This document shows positions 35,901 through 36,504 of a DNA stretch of 36,504 nucleotides, in pieces. The notes under the pieces are model-generated. The model made no database searches. It had not been told where the DNA came from and saw only the letters and a list, made by a program, of their open reading frames with translations. This stretch comes from JALZVT01 sp039029135. GTDB lineage: Bacteria > Pseudomonadota > Gammaproteobacteria > Pseudomonadales > Azotimanducaceae. The stretch is from assembly GCA_039029135.1 (NCBI GenBank), contig JBCCGT010000039.1:1-36504 (forward strand). Reading direction: 5' to 3'. Every line of letters begins with the position of its first letter. The stretch's first letter is position 1. Position numbers and translations under genes: made by a program.

Positions 35901-36504
35901 ATACACGCTCGTCGGCAGCGACGACGATACGCTGTTCAGCATCGACATCAACACGGGTGCGCTGAGTTTCGACGCCGCGCCGGACTTTGAGACGCCGGCG
36001 GATGGAAACACCGACAACGACTATCAGCTCACCGTCCAGGTCGACGATGGCAGCGGCGGAATCGTTACACAGAGCGTCACCGTTACTGTCACAGACGCAA
36101 ATGACAACGCCCCGGTGATCACACCGGGGCAGATGTTCGACATCGACGAGAGTGCGAGCGTCAGCGACAGCGTCGGCACGGTCGCAGCGACCGATCTTGA
36201 TACTATCGGCTCGCTCTCCGGGTGGACAATCACCGCCGGCAATGGCGATGGCGTGTTCGCGATTAATGCCGGCACCGGCGAGATCACTATCGCCGATACG
36301 ACCAACCTCAACCACGAAGGCAGCGATCAGTACACACTGACGGTTGAGGTCAGTGATGGCGTTGCGACGGTCAGCGAGACCGTCACCATCGACATCAACG
36401 ATATCAACGAGGCGCCGACATTCACCTCTTCGGCGATCACCTCCGCCACTGAGGATGTGCTGTACAGCTACCTCATCACGGCGAACGACGTTGACGATGG
36501 CGAC
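32929..36504 (+). CDS. Giant mosaic surface protein: LEPR-like motif, DUF4347, beta-helix, LamG, cadherin-like repeats (partial)
   Basis: ATG 32929 opens a frame that stays open for 1192 codons and leaves the window. The Arg-rich N-terminus ends in EALETRTLFSADNPF (about residues 29-43), a variant of the LEPR-xLL motif that begins many very large secreted proteins. A DUF4347 domain follows (about 82-235), with His144 in LFSHGSDG and Cys187 in LLYGCDLAG. Next is a right-handed beta-helix region (about 255-540) beginning FDVSNLNDSGAGSLRQAI. A LamG/concanavalin-like domain spans about 645-865 (YDFDGTNDYVEIPHD, GTWYFDGRIDEFAIFSQAL). Then a VCBS/Ig-like repeat (about 865-960) and two cadherin-like repeats with DxNDN/NDxNEAP calcium linkers (960-1060, 1062-1165) lead into a further repeat. 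It is probably exported by type I secretion and works in adhesion. The ribosome site is weak. Confidence 0.9.
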   Translation, partial: MSRRRRPAVASTRRQRALARKRRASLRAEALETRTLFSADNPFADIAVGLNPQERLLQHVPDAFIAMETEHVDAAATATDQAPVSVVIVDANIPDLDLVLADLTSRGDASLRVHVLDAGNDGLAALDAILSTYTNIEALHLFSHGSDGALQLGAATVGLSDLFANATALNGWQDRFTKDADILLYGCDLAGSEAGVNFINTLATLTGADVAASEDKTGSAVLGGDWELEAATGSIETELAVGKALQQAYSSVLATFDVSNLNDSGAGSLRQAIANANSASGSHTITFSVAGTISLTSALPQINETVNIDATGAPGYSGTPVVVLDGSSQGSGDGLTIGGSADNSTVRGLAIINMPDDGISITIGATNVAIQGNWIGTSAIGSTTEGNGGSGVDVRGHDVQIGGAGANDGNVIVNNNSRGIYVQSENAVIEGNLIGVDPDGVTDQGNTLSGIYIVNGASALVGGTSVSTSNTIAFNGGDGVEINGSSSDDNSVVGNSIYDNDQLGIDLVGTTTNDVQDVDFGVANDGQNYPLITSAEAQSTSTRIVGTLNTNPSTTIRIDFYAAGGANDAERHLGFTTVTTDGSGDASYDVNLAETTSGGEYVTAVATVDLGGGNLGSSSQLGPSQSVTSVAPTARDDGDGYSDSVLDLAPLSYLRLGESSGAVDDIGSLNNDGTRNGPSTGAVGALSGDTDTAYDFDGTNDYVEIPHDAAYDLAEGSFQLWFNADDLSGYTTLFSKDANGNGDGHFEVRIHDGDIEFRAQTSSSTVNIGGGPTLSTNTWYHLTVSFDASGVRLYLDGTEIINDSSHTIGLSGNSEPIALGMSTQGSSAGSVLPGTWYFDGRIDEFAIFSQALTASQASSLYNAGLTGGYAVAEGGTLVVSAANGVLANDSDPQGDTLTATLISGPSYDSGFTLNSDGSFTYNHDGSEASTDTFVYEVDDGNGNTDQATVTITINPVNDDPVFTSSNSFSVAENLTAVGVVTTSDFDGGTPQYTLVGSDDDTLFSIDINTGALSFDAAPDFETPADGNTDNDYQLTVQVDDGSGGIVTQSVTVTVTDANDNAPVITPGQMFDIDESASVSDSVGTVAATDLDTIGSLSGWTITAGNGDGVFAINAGTGEITIADTTNLNHEGSDQYTLTVEVSDGVATVSETVTIDINDINEAPTFTSSAITSATEDVLYSYLITANDVDDGD

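Overview
The window is a GC-rich (roughly low-to-mid 60s percent by eye), gene-dense piece of a heterotrophic proteobacterial chromosome. A gammaproteobacterium is the best guess. Pointers are a perfect TGTGA-N6-TCACA Crp-type site, a YbaN/DUF454 protein, a tctCBA tripartite tricarboxylate transporter, and a giant surface protein with an N-terminal LEPR-like motif plus DUF4347. No rRNA, tRNA, ribosomal protein gene or CRISPR array was seen, so the taxonomic placement is inference.

Left part (1-5255): a minus-strand operon reads, in transcription order, MaoC hydratase, MaoC hydratase, HpcH/HpaI (CitE/malyl-CoA-lyase-like) lyase, TetR regulator and MmgE/PrpD protein (cut by the window edge). 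It is divergent from an acyl-CoA dehydrogenase across a 317-bp intergenic region holding an AT-rich palindrome. The set fits oxidation, hydration and retro-aldol cleavage of a short branched or dicarboxylic acyl-CoA. Then come pyruvate phosphate dikinase translationally coupled to a quinone-oxidoreductase-like gene (5484-9187), and a DUF4382-type lipoprotein (9419-11365) with the Crp-like site upstream and a strong intrinsic terminator downstream.

Middle (11563-24604): a plus-strand string of small EthD-like protein, 2-oxoglutarate/Fe(II) oxygenase, acyl-CoA dehydrogenase and penicillin-acylase-family Ntn hydrolase without a visible signal peptide. Next is a lower-GC MDR dehydrogenase of foreign-looking composition. 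A minus-strand operon follows: gamma-glutamyltransferase, Fes-type esterase, CaiB/BaiF CoA-transferase. A segment with a lipoprotein amidohydrolase and a PhyH dioxygenase is flanked by two copies of TGGGGTCAG, and a GNAT acetyltransferase comes next.

Right part (24718-36504): tctCBA transporter on the minus strand; a divergent multi-pass protein resembling the animal pyrophosphate/citrate exporter ANKH; a CoA-transferase/ureohydrolase pair overlapping by 8 bp; a secreted protein with two TonB-C-like halves; the DUF454 protein; and the N-terminal 1192 residues of a giant mosaic surface protein (LEPR-like motif, DUF4347 with a His-Cys pair, beta-helix, LamG, cadherin-like repeats).

Taken together, most genes serve uptake and CoA-dependent breakdown of organic acids and of amide- or guanidino-linked compounds: transporter, CoA-transferases, acyl-CoA dehydrogenases, hydratases, lyase, amide/guanidine hydrolases, and PEP synthesis from pyruvate. 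No known defence system, prophage or intact transposon is visible. The most unusual items are the DUF4347 surface protein, the ANKH-like protein beside a tricarboxylate transporter, and the coupled CoA-transferase/ureohydrolase.
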